Below, piece by piece: positions 34,766 through 46,400 of a stretch of DNA of 64,000 bases (position 1 is its first letter; the number at the start of each line of letters is the position of its first letter). A model generated the notes under the pieces. The model worked only from the letters and a program-made list of their open reading frames with translations, searched no databases and was not told where the DNA came from. A program made the translations under genes and the position numbers. Source of the stretch: Limnephilus marmoratus (taxonomy: Eukaryota; Arthropoda; Insecta; Trichoptera; Limnephilidae); assembly GCA_917880885.1 (NCBI GenBank), contig OU862920.1, positions 37,483,019 to 37,547,018 on the forward strand, read 5' to 3'.

Positions 34766-36960
34766 GGGAGCTTTACAAATTAATTTTTACATTTAACCTA
34801 AACATATTACAAGTGGCTTATACAATACCCATGTGGAAACCTGTAAATGGTTCAATTATTGTACTCAATTATTATATACTTTGTTGTTAATGTAAACTGT
34901 TGGTCTCCCAAATAAATAAAAATAAAATACTTAAGAGTGATACTAAACTTTACTTATTTTTATAATCGAGTACAATACTGCTTAACTCCTTATGTAAACT
35001 ATTAATATTTAATAATATATTTAAATTAATTATTTTATTTCAAAAATAATCGTATACTTTATAATTTAATCCCATCCTTACGTGAACCTGAAAAATTAAA
35101 TTTATATTTCCCCTTCATTTTTTCAATTTGCTACAAAAGTTAATTATTATTTTTTGTTTAATAAGAGGTATGTGCGCGCATGCGCTCGGAGGTCGTTTAA
35201 TTTCTTTACGTAATACATACGAGCTTCCCTCGAGCGCCTCCCCCCACCCCTTTCCCCGGACCAGGCCCGAGGAGATGTGCCAAGGGATGTGCTAATAAAT
35301 CAAAAGGTAATAGGAAAATATATATCACAATTAGAAGACGCCTTTCTTGCTGGCGCATGGCGGCCGGCGCGGGCGTTCCGAGGGCAAATAACAAACAGCC
35401 GGCAGCGAAGCTTCAGGTGATGCAAGGGTTACGTCGTTATCGAGTCTACGAAGGATCAAAGAGGTCGGAGCTTGTTCAATTCAATTAAATTTAATGCATT
35501 GTAGTCAAAGAGCTTCGTTAAATTTATTTTGTAGGATAAACTAAATAAAATATTTTGTATTTAATCTTTACGAAGAATGTGCATTTTATTCACTTTACTA
35601 TTTTTTAACTCCTCGGACCTCGGGCCTATTTTGTTGGAAGGTAAAAATATTTCGGCTTCACAATAAAATCCACAAAAATGGAATTTTTTTGAAAACTAAA
35701 AACTGTTTTTGAAAGATGATGAAAAAACCTTTAAAATTTTATAATTCGAAGTATACATCTAATTTTTAAGATTTGAATGCAAACACTGTTTTAAAAATGG
35801 CTCACTTTACGTTTTTTTTTACTAAAATTATAACACACATATTTTATTAGGCAAATGTATTTTAATCGTCATCTCACTTTATTCGACTACCATAGTACGG
35901 GCACCTGCCTGGTCAAGTGTAGTGGTCGAAAAACATGTAAAAAAAACTGTACACAAAAGTTATATTATGAATAATTAAACTTTTTTGTCATTTAAAAATA
36001 ATTAATAAAAATTCCCAAAGTTTCATAATTTTTTTTTCAAATTGCGGTCGGAAACTTTGGTTTCGTATAGGTGTACATTTTAATTATTTTGCGGTTAATT
36101 TTAGATTTGAATATAATGCGCGGTGTTTTCTCTTTCGAACACCGTTTAGATTTAGATCCTCTTTTTAAGCATGACAGTAAGGAAGATATGTCGATTTCTA
36201 TGAGACCTACATGAGTTTTTCTGAAAACCGAACAAATTAGCCTGAGGGTTTCACCATGTATTTGATTTCAGAATTTAGCAACAAAAAAAATCGAAATTTT
36301 TGCACGAAGCTATAAAATCACCTCCTGAGTTGACGCTTTGTCTTTTTCGATATACTAAGATAACCGATTTTGTAATCATTATCATTGTCTCTTTTTCTCT
36401 ATTACTAAGTTATATTTTAATATCACACAATCTCACTATTCCTTTATAAATATTTAAGAACTTTAAAACTTAAATAGACTTTCTAAAAAACCTCATGAAA
36501 ATTTTATTCAATGGATAAACGACCGCGGTTATGACAACATTGCTAATTAAATAAATTGTTAATGGAAAGATATACACTGCTTACACAGCCAGACAGGGTA
36601 GTGTATCTGCTGTATACACCTGTTTGTTAATAGTTTTTAAACGAATTTTGGAATTTTTTCAACGTATTTTAAATGACTTGTATATTTGTTATTTTTAAAG
36701 ATTTCGTAAAATTATATTATACCTACCTTTATAGAAACCAGATAAAATTGCCTTTTAGATTTTTGTATTTGAAATATATGATCGTTTTTGAAAATTATAG
36801 TATTTTAAGCTTCAAAAAGAAAGAAGTTGAAAAAAACAGCTGACCGTAAACATATTCTAGTAAACGGTAGATAAAATTTTCAAAATTCAAAATTTAAAAA
36901 CACACTCCTCTTATTAATGAATTTGGAAGAAAACTGTAACTTCACTTTTTATCTCGTTCA
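34766..36960. other. No gene recognised
   Basis: AT-rich apart from a GC-rich stretch at about 35165-35460. Very few frames exceed 60 codons and none shows a domain. Confidence 0.4.
35165..35460. promoter_or_regulatory. GC/CpG-rich island
   Basis: Includes GTGCGCGCATGCGCTCGGAG and CATGGCGGCCGGCGCGGGCG, unlike the AT-rich surroundings and unlike any window repeat. It could be a promoter, an exon of a host gene or an unrelated insertion. No evidence decides among these. Confidence 0.2.
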
Positions 36961-36964
36961 TACA

Positions 36965-37295
36965 ATTTGGGAGGCGGGAATGGGTACCGCCGCCCCGGGA
37001 ACCTTTATTGGATAATCAATACCTCTGCCACAGGTCACCCCAAGTGGTTCGCTACATTTGGTGATTTAGCAGGGGTGCCCGGGTCCATGGGGTGAGGTTT
37101 GTCTAGGTCTTGGAGGCAGATGACCTGGACACACTGAACCCCATATTCCTACCCACCTCTTAAACCCTTTTCCTTCCCAGAACTCTCATCTCCTTCCTTT
37201 CCTTAAAAAAACCCTCCACACAGCATCCCCAAAGATGACATAGGCCCTGAGGGAAATTATTTTCCCCTGGGTCTCCTGTGTGGAGCTCATGTAAA
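36965..37295 (-). repeat. Family A repeat, reverse copy
   Basis: Reads in reverse GGTACCGCCGCCCCGGGAAC, GGTCACCCCAAGTGGTTCGC, 'ggacacactgaaccccat', and ends at GTCTCCTGTGTGGAGCTCAT. These are the same blocks as copy 2, in opposite order. Confidence 0.75.
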
Positions 37296-37742
37296 AAAAA
37301 AATACAATGAAAAAACATGAAAAAATATAATAATAATTCCGAAAGAATAACTGAACAAATCTGACATCTTGGACGCATTTTTAAGCAATTTAAACGTTGA
37401 TTTCTCGAATTTGTTTTTATTTACACACGCATAAGGCTTTTATATTATTAAATAACATTACTTTCATGGAATTTTTGTTAAATACACGCGGAAAAGTCAT
37501 TTAAAAAATTTACATTTCAGATTTAACCTAAAATCTTCGGTTAGCAAAACTAAATTATCAATAAAACATTATTTAAAAGAGTCTCATAATGAATTAATAA
37601 TTAAAACGAAAATTATATTCAAAAACATAAAATTAACTGCGAGTAAAACTCAACATGTCAAGAATTAGTTTTTTTGAAAGCTATAAAACAGACTCAATGT
37701 GACCAACATAATAATCATAAAAAAGTGATATTGTTATTAGTA

Positions 37743-38095
37743 ACTAGCTTTTTCCCGCGGCTTCGCTCGCATGGTGTAGGGGGGGTTCCCACTCCGCCTC
37801 CTCCACCTCCCCCCTCCCCCCCTCCGCCTCTCCACCCCTCCCTCCTCACCACCCCCGACCTAATCTCTCCCTCCCTCCCGCTTTCCATACATTCAGTTTT
37901 TAAACCTCGCGTGCCACCAATAGCAATTATTTTATACAAATTTCATAATGCCAGAGCTCACCGGAAGTTTTATAAAAACCTTGTCCTGACAATAACGAAC
38001 ACACAAAAAAAAAGAATGATCTAATTTGGTGCAGTCGTTCGAAAGTTATGCGCTTAGAAACACACTCAGCGATTTATTTTTATATACCTATAAGA
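37743..38095 (-). repeat. Family D repeat, reverse copy
   Basis: Starts CTAGCTTTTTCCCGCGGCTT and CGCTCGCATGG, then a C-rich array at 37785-37880, then CTCGCGTGCCACCAATAGC and AATTTCATAATGCCAGAGCT. Opposite proline-rich and glycine-rich frames reflect the array. Confidence 0.75.
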
Positions 38096-38785
38096 GATGA
38101 TCCAAAAATGCCGTTCACCGGGCAAACAACAGATATGCCGTTTGACGATCGTTAAGGCGTTTTGTTATTAGTAAGGCTAAAAGTATTTAAAGAAAATATT
38201 AAAAAAATCTGTAGGAATGCGGCCGTAAGCCAAAATTTACTTAGAAGCATCATTAATTCCAAGTGTAGGTAATCCAAAATATAACTAACTTATTTTATAG
38301 GAGAAAAAAAGAAAAAGAAAAAAGTAAAAAAGACATCAGGTTACCAGAAACAGACATGGAAAGAACAGATAATATTAATGTCAGTTCAATTAACTTCACT
38401 AAAATATTTATTAACCTCGTTTCTTTACCCGGGAACGGAATGCTCAAAAGAACAGAAACGAGATAAATAAATAAAGGTAAAAATAAAGCGATAAAAAAGT
38501 TTCATTCCTATCATTTAAAATTCGTTTTAGATATATTCAGGCTTCATTAAAAGGCCGTTTTCTAGTCTAGAATTATTAATTATTTCAATAGTTTAGATAT
38601 TCAAGAACATCTTCAAAAAAGGTTTTTTCGAAATTCGAATTATTTTAAAAGTTATATCCGTTTTAGTGTCGTGGCAATTCGACCGGTTTAGACGGAACGA
38701 ATTTTACATTTGAAATAGAAAAAGCGGTAAATAAATAAACAAGTGGTTAACAAGCCTCGACCCTCGACCACCTGTAAATGAAATT
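38096..38785. other. No gene recognised
   Basis: AT-rich spacer with short A/G-rich runs near 38300-38340. Confidence 0.35.
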
Positions 38786-39168
38786 TTTTTTTTCATTAGG
38801 GAGGCACACACATGAGGCATATGTGGTGTCATCTTAGGGGATGCTGTGTGGAGGATATTTTTAAGGAACGAAAGATTAGGAAGTTCTGAGAAGGAAAAAG
38901 GTATGAGCGGTGGGCGGGAATCTGGGGTTCAGGGTTTCCAGGAGTGACGGACGTATGAATCCATCCCTCCAATTGCGGTGCAAGGCGATTGGTCGAGAGA
39001 GTCCCTCAACTAGTCTCTCTCGATCCGAACCACCACGCAGCACGTGGGTAGATGCATCCACCGTCAAAGTCTTAACAAGCCTCTCCCCGTGAACCCGGGC
39101 ACCCCTGCTAAGTCACCAAACGTAGCGAACCACTTGGGGTGACCAATGGCATAGGTGTTGGTTATACC

Positions 39169-39325
39169 TGTTATGTTAAGATCTCTATGATACAATATTG
39201 TCTATGGGAGATCCGGAAATGGGATCACCCACTTTGTACTCTCTGTTCAAGATGTCAACAAGTATTCCAAATAAATGTTATCTCAAATAATAAATCTTTT
39301 AATGTTAATACCTAACATTATAATA
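39169..39325 (+). repeat. 5' LTR
   Basis: Starts TGTTATGTTAAGATCTC and ends CTAACATTATAATA. It is identical by eye to 41042-41198. Near its ends TGTTA and TAACA are inverted. AATAAATG and AATAAATC near the end could serve as polyadenylation signals in the 3' copy. Confidence 0.92.
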
Positions 39326-39345
39326 TGGTGTCAGAAGTTAAAAAA
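39326..39345 (+). other. Candidate primer binding site
   Basis: TGGTGTCAGAAGT begins at the first base after the LTR. TGG start and position fit pairing with a tRNA 3' end (CCA). I did not assign the tRNA. Confidence 0.6.
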
Positions 39346-39442
39346 CATCAAAGTCTCAAGTGTAAAGTTTATTTAAAAATAATACGTTACGTGAAATTAT
39401 AAAGGATTGAAAAGATTTTAAGTGATTAAAATAAAATTAAAA

Positions 39443-40996
39443 ATGGCGAGTGTAAACGCCTGTCCGCCAATGAGTTTCGATGGTAATCTATCACACAACT
39501 GGTCAAAGTGGATCTTAAAATTTGAATTATTTTTGCAAGCATGCAATCAAGATACCGCTACAGATTCCAAAAAGGTTGCTCTACTTTTATTTTCAATGGG
39601 CGAGAATGCTATCGAAATTTTCAACACATGGACCGATATCGATAACAAGACAGCAAAATACACCGTGGTTATTAAGAAGTTTGAAGATTATTTTATGCCG
39701 AAAAAACATAAAACGATGGAAAGGTATAAATTTTTCACAAGAAAACAAAAAGAAGATGAAAATTTTCAAGATTTTTTATTGTCACTTCGTAAATATATTG
39801 CGTCATGCGAATTTGGAAATATGAAAGACGATATTTTAAAAGATATTTTTATCTTAAATATGCACAAAAAACACTTCAGAATTCGAGAAAATCTATTACA
39901 ACAATCCGATATTGACACTGACAAAGCATTCAATATTGCTCAAAATATGTTGTTGTCAAATGAAGCTGTAACAGAACTTCAAGAAGAATTTCATTCTACT
40001 AGTGAAATACATAATATTCACAGTCGTCGGGATACATTGAGGAATACGTCAAGAAACCGAAGAAGTCCGTCAAGAAGCCAAAGAAGTCCATCAAGGAATC
40101 GATTTGGAAGTCAGTCAAACCAGTACACAAGTCATAATCCAGTCGGAAAGGAAAGGTCATTTCAATTCTCACAGAGAAGGTATTCAAAAAATCAATCATG
40201 TAAACGATGCGGAGAGATTCATCGCACCAGATGTCCGGCAATGAGAGTTAAGTGCCACAAATGTCATTCTTTTGGTCATTTTTCTAAAATGTGCTACAGT
40301 AAAAATATTAATTCTAAAAATAATGTAGGAATGTTATTTTCTAATAATAATAGTGATTTAGATTTTAATATTGGTACAATCAATTTAGATTTAAACTCAG
40401 ATAAATATTGTCAAAATAATTCAGTACATAAGAATGGTCAACTAATTTTACATAAAAATACTCAGAAAGTCTGTCAAAACAATTCAAATGTAAACAAACA
40501 AAGTTATGATTGTTACATGTCTAATTTAAATATTCCAGTCAATGATTTTAAAATCAAGTCAGAGTCTAACAATGTGAATGAGGAATTATTTATAAGTCAT
40601 ATTAATATCCAAAATGTTAATAATTTGCATAGTACAAATTGGATAATTGAAATAACAATTAATAATTGTAAAATAAATGCCATAATCGACACAGGAGCGA
40701 TGGCAAATATGATTTCGTTAGAAAATTTTAATAAATTAAAAATACCTAAGTCATTACTAAGAAACACAAATGCTAAAGTGACAGCATTTGGAGGATTCAA
40801 TGTACCTATAATTGGAGAATGTAATTTAAAATGTTATTACAATGAAAACAGAAGTCAAATAATAACATTTATAGTATGTAAATTTAAATGTCAAACAATA
40901 ATTGGTTTAAAGATGTGTGAAAAAATGAATTTAGTTCAAAAAATTTATCAAAATTCTTTTGTGAACTGTAAAAATACTGAAAATTTATTATGTTAA
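39443..40996 (+). CDS. gag: Gag with zinc knuckles and retropepsin-like protease
   Basis: 517 codons from ATG 39443; the open frame reaches a little further upstream but has no earlier ATG. Order: a Ty3/gypsy-style capsid region (residues 1-180; NWSKWILKFELFL, then ERYKFFTRKQ); an Arg/Ser-rich stretch (about 190-240, repeated RRSPSR and QRSPSR); two zinc knuckles, CKRCGEIH..C from residue 253 and CHKCHSFGHFSKMC at 271-284; an Asn-rich linker; and a protease with DTGA at 416-419 and IIGLK near the C-terminus, the counterpart of the family's ILG motif. Gag would build the particle and package RNA; the protease would cut Gag. No pol follows, in any frame. The intact frame and identical LTRs suggest the protein was used recently. 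Confidence 0.9.
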   Translation: MASVNACPPMSFDGNLSHNWSKWILKFELFLQACNQDTATDSKKVALLLFSMGENAIEIFNTWTDIDNKTAKYTVVIKKFEDYFMPKKHKTMERYKFFTRKQKEDENFQDFLLSLRKYIASCEFGNMKDDILKDIFILNMHKKHFRIRENLLQQSDIDTDKAFNIAQNMLLSNEAVTELQEEFHSTSEIHNIHSRRDTLRNTSRNRRSPSRSQRSPSRNRFGSQSNQYTSHNPVGKERSFQFSQRRYSKNQSCKRCGEIHRTRCPAMRVKCHKCHSFGHFSKMCYSKNINSKNNVGMLFSNNNSDLDFNIGTINLDLNSDKYCQNNSVHKNGQLILHKNTQKVCQNNSNVNKQSYDCYMSNLNIPVNDFKIKSESNNVNEELFISHINIQNVNNLHSTNWIIEITINNCKINAIIDTGAMANMISLENFNKLKIPKSLLRNTNAKVTAFGGFNVPIIGECNLKCYYNENRSQIITFIVCKFKCQTIIGLKMCEKMNLVQKIYQNSFVNCKNTENLLC

Positions 40997-41025
40997 TTAA
41001 AAAATAAAAAATATTTATTTTTTTT

Positions 41026-41041
41026 TATAAAAAAAGGGAGA
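41026..41041 (+). other. Polypurine tract
   Basis: AAAAAAAGGGAGA directly abuts the 3' LTR, the expected start site for plus-strand DNA synthesis. Confidence 0.8.
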
Positions 41042-41198
41042 TGTTATGTTAAGATCTCTATGATACAATATTGTCTATGGGAGATCCGGAAATGGGATCA
41101 CCCACTTTGTACTCTCTGTTCAAGATGTCAACAAGTATTCCAAATAAATGTTATCTCAAATAATAAATCTTTTAATGTTAATACCTAACATTATAATA
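41042..41198 (+). repeat. 3' LTR
   Basis: 157 bp, no difference seen from the 5' LTR. It is followed by the target duplication ATACC. Confidence 0.92.
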
Positions 41199-41225
41199 AT
41201 ACCCACCTCCCAAATTGTAATAGGA

Positions 41226-42600
41226 ATACCCCTCTCTCCGAAGAAATGTAAATTATATATATACTGTTCTATCAGTTAGACTGCCTGAAACTTCACTTTA
41301 AACTTTAAACGCGTTTTTCTCGAAACTTCTTTTTTCGAAAAGTTTGTCACCAAAACGAAAGTTCTAATTGACCGATTTTCTTGAAATTTGGCATGAATTT
41401 TCTTTATATATTCCTCTTTGGTAACCAGAAAAATCAAAGTTTTTAATTTTTACTATTTTTTAAAAATTTGATAAGGTTAAAAAATAACTGAAAAAAAATC
41501 TCCTCTTTTCTGAGCCATTTTGCGAGATTTTGTTTTCCTTTTTTCTGGTTACTACTATAATGACATTTGTACTGATAAAGAATCTACCATTTTTCTTTTT
41601 CAGATGACCAGAAGGGTGGAAATTGTGACAAGATGGACGCGTGTAACTTCGTGAAATACATATATGTATATATTTTTTTTGTGCATTACAGATTGAGGTA
41701 GTCCTATTACAATACACATGACATCTTTAAATGATTTTTTTTACAATAATTGATATTTCAGAGTTCTTGCCTAAAATGATCCTTGAAATCTTCAAGGCCA
41801 ATGTTGAAAATGTCAAGAGACCTAGAGGTATCATTTAGCAGCACCACACCTCTTGTCATGCTATGCTGGGCTAGAAGTCCGTTCGTTCTGCCATGTGGAA
41901 TTATGGCGGTAGTTGTTCGGTATGAACAATTTATAGCATTACGAGAGGGCTGTCAATGTATTAGTTTATGATTTTAAAATCTGTTACTGCAAGGGCCCCA
42001 TTTCTCCTAGATTGGAGACTTTCGTAGCGCGTTTCATAGAGCAAATCCATGTGATGCGTAAATCACGGGTATTCAGCATGCGTTCTCATATAAAGTTCTC
42101 ACCATGTTCTCGTCAAAAGAATTTATCGAATCGGATTTATGATTGGCGGAGTTATCCAGGTGGATTTTACGCTGGTATATTCTATCACTACTGCAATCAC
42201 TTCTACGCAATTTTATTTTTCATTGGATTAAACAAACTAAACACATTTTTTGAAAAATGCATTTAAGTCATAAAAAGCAATACGTTGTATTGTGAGAGTG
42301 TTTTAAATAATGAAAAATAATTAAATTTTACTAGGAATCAAGAACTTATTATTACCTACTTTGGCCTACTACTACTGACACACGAATCGATTAAAAGGTA
42401 ACAATATTTTTCTAGCCTCACTAATGAGAAAAACATTAAGCTATTCATAATTTATTACCTTAAGTAATTAGTTCTTCTAAAATTCAATAAATGATCCAAT
42501 TTAATTTAATTTACAAGAAAGGACAACGCATTGGGGTGTTCGCGTGAACACACGCAATATGGGACTATCGTTGATAAATAACCCAGTTATTTGTTTTAAT
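41226..42600. other. Upstream region of the receptor gene; no gene seen
   Basis: AT-rich. Frames at 41783-41971 and 42012-42266 have no recognised domain; the minus reading near 41.8 kb vaguely resembles a decayed LINE tail. A TATA-like AGTATATAAC lies at about 42603-42612, 30-40 bases before the receptor ATG, which is close for a core promoter and not conclusive. Confidence 0.35.
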
Positions 42601-42642
42601 AAAGTATATAACACTGTTAAAGGTAAAAAATACTAAATTATA

Positions 42643-43443
42643 ATGGACGATGTCACAGGAAGGTCACGTACTACATTAATCATAAAAATAATATTATATA
42701 TGTATTGGCTTTTTGGATTCCAAATACTTAAATATTTACACAATGAAATCAGTATTAAAGGTTTAAAACGACAAATTTATCCAGCAATAATAACATCAGG
42801 GTATATAATTTTTGCGGGTTATCGGATAAAAACTAGAGATTCTGACAGTGCGCCGTCAATGGTCATTTTGAAAATCGTTGACATTTCAGTGGAAATTGTA
42901 GAAGCCTCAGTCATCGTGGTAACAATTATATTGGAGTGTTTTTATGCCGATAAAAAGGCACAACTATACAATAACCTGAATCAAGCCTACAATGAAATAT
43001 ACGAGGGTGAACATTTCAAATCGATGGCAATCAAAAAGATTCTCGCAGCTTACGTAATTTATTTGGGGGGTTATTCGTTCCAAATCTCCCTTTGTTATGC
43101 CGCTAATGAATTGGGGCTACTGCCTTATTTCATAATAGTCGTTCGAAATCTTTCGGTGGGATTCGTGATATGGCAAAGCGCGGTGGAAATATATTTTTGC
43201 ACTTTGGGATTTTTTTCAATAAACGAAAGTCTCTGTGATTTTGGTAGGGACAATCCTTTTTTTTCTAAACGGTTTCAAGAAATTGATTTCCAATCCATTG
43301 ACATCTATCATAAATATTATCACATCGAATGGTTTGAGAAAACAGTAAAAAAGAAAAATGAAGCAAATCTACAAACAATATTAAAGGTATATAATATTTT
43401 GTTGGGATGTGTGGATTTAGTGATCTTACGATTTGGATTATTG
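42643..43443 (+). other. Receptor exon 1
   Basis: 267 codons from ATG 42643, phase 0 at donor TTG|GTAAGAA. It carries the first five or so hydrophobic segments and an intracellular loop (FFSKRFQEIDFQSIDIYHKY) typical of the region before the conserved C-terminal exons. The reading continues past the donor to 43497, but a better continuation is found in exon 2. Confidence 0.8.
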
Positions 43444-46400
43444 GTAAGAAAAAAGTATCTACATTATATTATATTTATGTCATCTTCTGGAGTGTAAACG
43501 AATATTTTGAAAACATGTTTTTTATTCAAGTAAATAGTTTTCACAAAATTTAATCTTTTTAAAACTTTTCAGTTTCTAATTCTCTCCATGAATGCATTTT
43601 TGACTTGCATATTTGTTTCAAACACATTTTTGTATAAAATCAGCAGTACAAGGGTATGAAAAATATTGCATATAATTATAATTAAATACTGTTAGCAAAC
43701 TCACTTAATACGATACGGCGACATTAAAAAAATGCACTGAACCTTTTTTCAGATACACCTGAAAAATGGTTGATCCAGTATTAAACCAAACTTTATTTTT
43801 CATAATTATTAGTTTTACAGAAGGTGGCAATAGCGAAATTGGTTAACGCGCTCGTCCCGGTTAGACGAGAGGTCTGGGTTCGAGTCCCAGTTGCAACCAT
43901 TGTAGTTTTCTGTTTTTCTGTGTCTTGTTCTCTTTCATATTTTCGTTTAGATGATAATTATTATCTTCTTCTTCAATGATAGTTTTAATTTGTTTATTTT
44001 CTTCAGAACAATAATGGCTTCGAGGGGCAAACTGTAAATATGTTAAATAACAAAGCAGAACTTACGCATAATACGTACATAGAACTGAGCCAAATCAAGA
44101 TACGTTAAATTAGACATTGAATAAATAAGAAAAAATGCCAAGTGTAAGGATTGCTCCTTTTTTTGATTCAGATACATGGCATTTGGGAGCAGATTTCCCA
44201 AGTTCTGTGGGTGGTTCAGTGCGGTTTTGGCTTGATGACTGGTGTGGTAGCCGTGGAGATCATGAAGATGGAATGCAGAAGGACTAAGAGCATTCTCGCC
44301 AAGTTATTGATCTGTTGCTCTCCAGGTATCTGGACGATATGTGTGACAAATATAACTTAAAATTTCAAATTACCCTTTTTCTAAAATATTTTTATTTTTT
44401 ATTTTTATTTTTTTTTTTTTTAAATTTAAATTTAAATTTTTTTTTCTTATATTATATTATACTTTTATTCCTACGTACAATCTTACAATAATGGACCGAG
44501 TTAAGGGTATTCCTTGTGACCTCTCATAAATAGATATTTTGGATGTTTCAACTGATTCACTATTGCTGATAGTTATTGATCTGTTGCTCTCCAGGTATCT
44601 GGACGATATGTGTGACAAATATAACTTAAAATTTCAAATTACCCTTTTTACTAAAATATTATTTTTTTAAATTTTTTTTTATTATTTTTTTTAAATTTTA
44701 ATTAAAAAATTTTTTTTCTTATATTATATTATACTTTTATTCCTTCGTACAATCTTACAATAATGGACCGAGTTAAGGGTATTCCTTGTGACCTCTCAGA
44801 AATAGATATTTTGGATGTTTCAACTGATTCACAAGCTACACCTAAAATATTAAAAGTACATCGACTGAATTTTAAGGATACATCTAGTCGATCCACCATT
44901 TGAAAACCGTCACAATCAGTTGTCATCACGAGTTTTATGTACCTACTACAACTCACTTCCGGGTGAGGTTATAAATTCCCAACCATGTAATGTTTCAATT
45001 GTTACCGGTTTGGACATTCTAAGCCCGTATGTCGTTCCCCTCCTCGTTGTCTCCATTTCGGAGAAGATCATCCTTTTGATCATTGCCAAAATTCATCTAA
45101 TGATCCAACTTGCATTAATTGTAAGTGCAATCACACTCACTGCGGTTAGTTTGGACTGTCCGGAGTTGACTAGACAGAAGAATATTAAACAAGCTATGGC
45201 TTCAGACAATATTTCTTACTTCCAGGCATCAAAATTATTCTCTCCCGCGAAAAATTCTTTTGCAGAAATCTTCTCATCTCCCTTTTAATTTAGTCCCTGT
45301 AAACCACCTTCATCATCTTCTCACAGAAAAACGATTTTCAAACCATTAAAACCAAAACTGAAATTTATCGCTTTCATTGACAAAAAACAACATAATGAAC
45401 TTTAGTTTAACCCGAATGGGAATAATAAATCTCAGGCGCCCAACGGGAGCGCTTTAAAAAATTATCTCTCTTCCTCAATTTTTCCTACAGTTATGAATGA
45501 AAATACTTCTTTTATCAAGATTTTAATTAACCTTTTAATTTCTATTCTTTCTAACAACAATATTGTACCGACCAACTCTTGCCTTCCCAATGGCTCCGAA
45601 ACTGAAACTGAACAGAAACTCCAGTGGAACAGTAGAATTCTGTTCGCTAACAAATGTGAACTTGTAAAATTACTGAATGAACATGACATTTCAGTTGCTG
45701 CCATTTCTGAAACGTGGTTAAAACCCGCGTATCAATTTAAGATTCCTGGATATCATTGTCTTAGACACGGTAGACTGGATGGTAAAGGTGGTCCGGCCCT
45801 TATTATCCACGACTCTACTCCTTTTAAACAAATCACTTTTAATACTCTCTCCGACAATTTCCAGATAGTAGCAGCTGTTGTATCTGACATTACAATATTA
45901 TCAATATATATGCCTCCCTCTACTATATTTGCTGAAAACGAAATAGTCATAATTTATTTCTCTATTCGTCCATCGTGTATGCTACTGGGCGACTTTAACG
46001 CTCATTCTCCCTGTTGGGGTAGCGAATTAACAAACCATTCTGGCCGTAATCCATTCAATTTTATTGATACCTATAATCTGTATGTTTTAAATGATGGATC
46101 CCCAACTCGATCCCTCGATCCCTCAATAAAGGGAAAGTGCAGTTAATTAGTCGCTTTGTTCGTCTTCGGTGATACCTAAATGTTCTTGGAACATTCTTAA
46201 ATACCCCCTCTCTAGTGATTATTTCCCAATCATCATTGTATTTCACCATCTAGCCACTGCGCAATCCTTTACTGTAATCAATAATTTTAAATTTAAAACA
46301 AGACGCGAATTGGAGAACTTTCTCTTCCGAATTAGACTCTCTTGTTCACTCGAAAAAATCTTCCTTCGAGAACATCAGAATACAGCGTGAATTTTTTCCT

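Larger units (their letters stand above)
39169..41198 (+). mobile_element. LTR retrotransposon encoding only Gag-protease
   Basis: A complete 2,030 bp element. It has identical 157 bp LTRs, 5 bp target duplication ATACC (39164-39168 and 41199-41203), a primer-binding-like TGGTGTCAGAAGT right after the 5' LTR, one ORF for Gag with zinc knuckles and an aspartic protease, and a polypurine tract before the 3' LTR. There is no room for reverse transcriptase, RNase H or integrase: only 45 bases lie between the stop and the 3' LTR. Identical LTRs imply a very recent insertion. It must have used pol functions from a partner element. Gag layout is Ty3/gypsy-like. Confidence 0.92.
38788..41225 (+). repeat. 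Family A repeat, split by an LTR element
   Basis: The left part, 38788-39168, has the usual blocks ('gtgtggaggat', 'ccaggagtgacggacgtatg', CCACTTGGGGTGACC). The right part, 41199-41225, has ATACCCACCTCCCAAATTG. Joined across one ATACC it matches the end of copy 2 ('ggtacccatacccgcctaccaaatt'). Confidence 0.8.

Noticed and set aside
37674..38024. 116-codon frame with a proline run
   Set aside because: Lies across the C-rich array of a reverse family D copy.
39422..39442. Upstream start for Gag
   Set aside because: The open frame begins with GTG and has no ATG before 39443, which has a good context (AAAATGG).
43441..43497. Continuation of receptor exon 1 to the stop at 43497
   Set aside because: A consensus donor GTAAGAA at 43444 and an in-phase next exon with a proper membrane segment make the read-through unlikely.
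44920..45288. 122-codon frame as a separate membrane protein
   Set aside because: The hydrophobic part is an out-of-frame reading of LINE ORF1 zinc knuckles; only its C-terminal part is in the true frame.
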